A DNA stretch of 64,000 nucleotides from RUG11237 sp050874665 (GTDB lineage: Bacteria; Bacillota; Clostridia; Lachnospirales; Lachnospiraceae): assembly GCA_050874665.1 (NCBI GenBank), contig JBNMLC010000003.1, positions 62,001-126,000 on the forward strand, in the 5' to 3' direction. Positions within the stretch are counted from its first letter, which is position 1. Each line of letters begins with the position of its first letter. Shown piece by piece: positions 61,302-64,000 of this stretch. The notes beneath the pieces are model-generated. The model was not told where the DNA came from. It ran no database searches and saw only the letters and a list, made by a program, of their open reading frames with translations. The position numbers and the translations under genes were made by a program.

Positions 61302-61370
61302 TTTGGATTCCCTTCTTTCTCTTTGATTACTTCTGTTGGATATTTTTTGCAAAAAATACAAAAATATGTA

Positions 61371-61399
61371 TTGACACAAAAAGATGTTTGTTCTATTAT
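61371..61399 (+). promoter_or_regulatory. Promoter of rpsT
   Basis: TTGACA (61371-61376), 17 bases, TATTAT (61394-61399); a TATAAT is also visible three bases further on. The leader of about 95 nt could carry S20 autoregulation, but no defined motif was identified. Confidence 0.7.
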
Positions 61400-61500
61400 A
61401 ATCTAGTGTGTTTACATTAACGTCCGTGTCCGTTTAATGCAAACCAAAACGTATTGAAACAGATAATTATTTATAAAAATTTTCACGGAGGTGTACGGAT

Positions 61501-61764
61501 TTGGCTAACATTAAATCTGCAAAAAAAAGAATTAAAGTTATTGAAACTAAAACAGAAAGAAACAAGGCAATCAAGTCTGAAATTAAGACTTACATCAAAA
61601 AGGTAGAGGCTGCTGTAGCTGCTAACGATGCTGCTGCTGCAAAAGAAGCTTTAGTTGTTACAACAAAGAAAATTGAAATGGCTGCTTCTAAAGGTGTTTA
61701 CCACAAGAACAATGCTGCCAGAAAAGTTTCTCGTTTAGCAAAAGCTGTTAATTCTATTGCTTAA
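61501..61764 (+). CDS. rpsT: 30S ribosomal protein S20
   Basis: 87 residues, very basic and alanine-rich, helical. It starts at a TTG (61501-61503) seven bases after GGAGGTG; use of UUG for S20 is also known in E. coli and helps self-limit its synthesis. ANIKSAKKRIKVIETKTERN is the normal N-terminus. Encoded alone, followed by a terminator. Confidence 0.97.
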   Translation: MANIKSAKKRIKVIETKTERNKAIKSEIKTYIKKVEAAVAANDAAAAKEALVVTTKKIEMAASKGVYHKNNAARKVSRLAKAVNSIA

Positions 61765-61787
61765 TAAAAGAATAAAATGTAAACAAA

Positions 61788-61826
61788 AAGAGCAGTCAAT
61801 CCCGTCAGTTGACTGCTCTTATTTTT
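61788..61826 (+). terminator. Bidirectional terminator between rpsT and the GGDEF-EAL gene
   Basis: AAGAGCAGTCAA (61788-61799) pairs perfectly with TTGACTGCTCTT (61809-61820), loop 9, followed by ATTTTTTC; the minus-strand side serves the convergent gene ending at 61835. Confidence 0.9.
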
Positions 61827-61834
61827 TCTTTTCT

Positions 61835-63406
61835 CTAATTAGAAAAATCGTCTTTTCTCTGTTCTGTTAACATTTTTTCATATTCCTCTGCACCCACAGG
61901 CTTCGAGAAGTAAAATCCCTGAATTTCATCACATTGCACTAAATTTAAAAACTTATACTGCATCTCATTCTCTACGCCCTCGGCCACTACATGCATGTTC
62001 AAAGAACGTACCAACGAAACAATCGTTGCTATAATCCGTTCTACCTTTTGGTTACTGCCAATATCATCTACAAAGCTTTTATCGATTTTGACCGTATCAA
62101 CTTCTACATTTTTTAACATTTTCAAAGAGGAATACCCGGTTCCAAAATCATCCATAAGTATCTCAAATCCCATATTGTGAAGCTGATTTATAATCTTAGC
62201 CAAAACCACCGGATTATCGCACAATGCTGTTTCTGTCAATTCTAGCTGTACATACTTAGAATCCAAATCATAACGTTCCAAAATTTGTGCATATTCCTTA
62301 ATAAAGTTAGCATTGTAAAGCTGCATCTGCGATAAATTAACTGATACAGGCTTTACTTCTAGTCCTTTATCTAACCATTTACTTACATCTATACACACCT
62401 GCTCAAATACATACTTATCTAACTCTTTGATAAAACCATTACTTTCAAATAGCGGAATAAATTCGGAAGGTGGAATAATATTTTCTCCATTCATATGCCA
62501 GCGCACCAAAGCCTCTGCACCCACAATCTTTTTTTCCTGCGTACTATATTTCGGCTGATAACATACATAAAACTCCCCTTTTTCCAGTGCCTTTTCCATT
62601 TTATCTTCTATTTCTTTATTTTTCACCTGATTCTTTTTCATTTCTTCTGTATAAAATGCATACACTCTGTCATGCTGTCCCTTAATCGTCTTTCTTGCAG
62701 CATCTCCTCTGGATAGAATACGTTCTACTGTATGTTTTCTGTTTTTTAATATATAAACGCCTACAGAAATTTTTAAATCATAGTAAATCTCACCTTGCCC
62801 TATTTTGTCACGAATCTCATTATTCATCACTTCAATACGTTCCTTTATTTTTTCACTATCTGTGTATTGAAATAATGCATAGAAATGATCTGCGTCTTTA
62901 TGACAGCAAAACTCATTTTCCTTTGTTTCTTCCTCCAGCACATTCCATACATATTTAATTGCCTTCACATATTCTTCATTTCCAAATATCTCTTCAATAT
63001 ATTTTGACTTATCAATATCAATGCTAAGTATAGCACAGGTCTGTCTGGTGTTTTTCTTTAGATAATCCTCCACATCCATCTTGAATTTATCATAAGTACT
63101 TCCCCCCGTAATTTGATCCACAAAAACTATTTTCTCCATTTCGCGATTACTCTTGACTTGCAGATATCCCAGCAATACAAACATGATACCTATGAATACA
63201 AAACATATTCCACTAATAATATACGAAACGCTAACGAGCCTGTTTATCATCTTCTCTGATAATCCCTGTGCGAGCAGCTTATGCTGTATGGAACCATACA
63301 TGATAAAATTGAAACCAATAATCACCAACAGCAGCAGACTCCCTCCCACGATTACTGCATTTCTAAACATCCGCCGGTTATTGTGTCGTTTTAATTCTTC
63401 CCTCAC
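61835..63406 (-). CDS. Membrane c-di-GMP phosphodiesterase with degenerate GGDEF domain
   Basis: 523 residues, GTG start behind AAGGTGGG. Two membrane helices (about 17-37 and 60-82) precede a GGDEF-like domain in which the GGDEF signature is replaced by HKDADHF (170-174), so cyclase activity is unlikely. The EAL domain looks active: AEALVRWH (EAL), ELTETAL, DDFGTGYSSL, KIDKSFV and VAEGVE hold the metal and catalytic residues. It should hydrolyse cyclic di-GMP; the GGDEF-like part may sense GTP. Confidence 0.93.
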   Translation of the reverse strand: MREELKRHNNRRMFRNAVIVGGSLLLLVIIGFNFIMYGSIQHKLLAQGLSEKMINRLVSVSYIISGICFVFIGIMFVLLGYLQVKSNREMEKIVFVDQITGGSTYDKFKMDVEDYLKKNTRQTCAILSIDIDKSKYIEEIFGNEEYVKAIKYVWNVLEEETKENEFCCHKDADHFYALFQYTDSEKIKERIEVMNNEIRDKIGQGEIYYDLKISVGVYILKNRKHTVERILSRGDAARKTIKGQHDRVYAFYTEEMKKNQVKNKEIEDKMEKALEKGEFYVCYQPKYSTQEKKIVGAEALVRWHMNGENIIPPSEFIPLFESNGFIKELDKYVFEQVCIDVSKWLDKGLEVKPVSVNLSQMQLYNANFIKEYAQILERYDLDSKYVQLELTETALCDNPVVLAKIINQLHNMGFEILMDDFGTGYSSLKMLKNVEVDTVKIDKSFVDDIGSNQKVERIIATIVSLVRSLNMHVVAEGVENEMQYKFLNLVQCDEIQGFYFSKPVGAEEYEKMLTEQRKDDFSN

Positions 63407-63483
63407 AAAATCCCACCTTTTTATCTCATAGTTTATTAACCTCTTTTTCTCATTATATTACTTTCTCTCATATTTTTCCATAA

Positions 63484-63526
63484 TTTTTTCGTTTTTTTTA
63501 CATATTTTTTCGTCATTTTTACATAT
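63484..63526 (+). repeat. Two direct copies of a 22-base AT-rich motif
   Basis: The motif TTTTTTCGTNNTTTTTACATAT occurs at 63484-63505 and 63505-63526 (overlapping by one base), with a partial third copy TTTTTTTCGTC near 63555. It lies in the gap 63407-63566 upstream of the GGDEF-EAL gene, whose -10 TATAAT is near 63453. Confidence 0.7.
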
Positions 63527-63566
63527 GTTTTGCATTTTCAATTATTTTTTTATTCTTTTTTTCGTC

Positions 63567-64000
63567 TTAACCTACAATTCTGAGTCCTTTTGGATAATGA
63601 TTTTTGAATATTCCATTACTGTATTTAGCAAACCCCAATGGTTGTTCTTCCACACATACCAGATACCAGCCTTTTTCTGTTGCTTCCCCTTCTATCGTCT
63701 CACCCCGAAGGAAACGTTCCACCCTTTGATCATCTTCTTTTAAATTCAATACATGCCGGCATTCGGATGCTTTTAAAGCGTGGGAAAGCGCATGTGCCGG
63801 CTCAAACCGGTTCTTTTTAAAGCATCCTACCTGCAGACCCGGACGAAGCACTTTCAAGCCCTTCAAGTCCGGTGCCTGCTCTGGCAAAAGATATAGATTA
63901 TCCCCAAAGGTAACCAGGTTTCCCTCCACACTATGAAATAACGTATCTTTTGCAAATTCCTCTAACTGCACCTGTCTGCTTTTTTCTAGTTTTCCGTTTC
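63567..64000 (-). CDS. rsmF: RsmF-type 16S rRNA (cytosine-C5) methyltransferase, C-terminal part
   Basis: The reading frame stays open to the right edge of the window, so this is the 3' part of a longer gene. The visible sequence (NLYLLPEQAPDLKGLKVLRPG, then LQVGCFKKNRFEPAHALSHAL) is the C-terminal PUA-like and RNA-binding region of NOL1/NOP2/Sun methyltransferases of the RsmF/YebU class. The catalytic domain lies outside the window, so activity cannot be judged. Confidence 0.85.
   Translation of the reverse strand, partial: NGKLEKSRQVQLEEFAKDTLFHSVEGNLVTFGDNLYLLPEQAPDLKGLKVLRPGLQVGCFKKNRFEPAHALSHALKASECRHVLNLKEDDQRVERFLRGETIEGEATEKGWYLVCVEEQPLGFAKYSNGIFKNHYPKGLRIVG

Overview
The window is a low-GC Firmicutes chromosome segment, most likely from an anaerobic spore-forming member of the Lachnospiraceae (Clostridia). 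The evidence is the sporulation set (spoIIM, spoIIP, gpr, sigK), strong AGGAGG ribosome binding sites, AT-rich promoters, an acp-fabK type fatty acid operon, a small DUF6774-like protein and clostridial gene orders such as rpsT/gpr-spoIIP-lepA-hemW and der-plsY-gpsA. No prophage, insertion sequence, tRNA, rRNA or CRISPR array was seen, so this is mostly core genome with a few accessory inserts.

Layout. 1-630: start of a lipoprotein gene behind a cobalamin riboswitch (minus strand). 627-10795: a long minus-strand run with K+ uptake (trkA, trkH), pantothenate synthesis (a PanG-type reductase, panB, panC, panD), coaBC, an ABC-F ATPase and three small unknown genes. 11019-15354: aroF (plus), then a 3'-truncated xerD, spoIIM, a NUDIX ADP-ribose hydrolase and an aspartate aminotransferase. 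15720-22078: a chemoreceptor, a DUF6774-like small protein, rny, recX-recA with an SOS box, and a 41-residue membrane microprotein. 22169-32137: a full fatty acid synthesis operon in streptococcal order (acpP-fabK-fabD-fabG-fabF-accB-fabZ-accC-accDA) with accD and accA fused, followed by a second FabK-like enzyme and a divergent sirtuin.

32256-33263: a basic low-complexity protein and a DUF1292 protein. 34.8-42.4 kb (operon read from 42429 down to 33376): the most unusual locus. It encodes an adenylate-forming ligase, a lipoprotein-permease-ATPase importer of the nitrate/sulfonate/taurine class, an acyl carrier protein, an MBOAT acyltransferase, an SGNH-like protein and a two-component system, nearly all overlapping or a few bases apart. 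The ligase/carrier/MBOAT/SGNH set mirrors DltA/C/B/D, so I infer a Dlt-like cell-surface acylation system with its own importer for the acyl donor and its own sensor. Next to it (42581-44497) is a separately terminated beta-helix lipoprotein.

44715-49725: der-plsY-gpsA-moxR-VWA, preceded by a 39-codon relic of a DUF512 gene. 50119-55957: a PRPP synthetase, a hemolysin III family protein, UDP-galactopyranose mutase, a DbpA/CshA-like helicase and sigK. 55954-61301: hemW, lepA, spoIIP and gpr, divergent from rpsT. 61835-64000: a GGDEF-EAL protein with a degenerate GGDEF site, and the 3' part of an RsmF-type rRNA methyltransferase that runs off the window. Many starts given here are moved downstream of the longest open frame because a ribosome binding site supports the shorter form.
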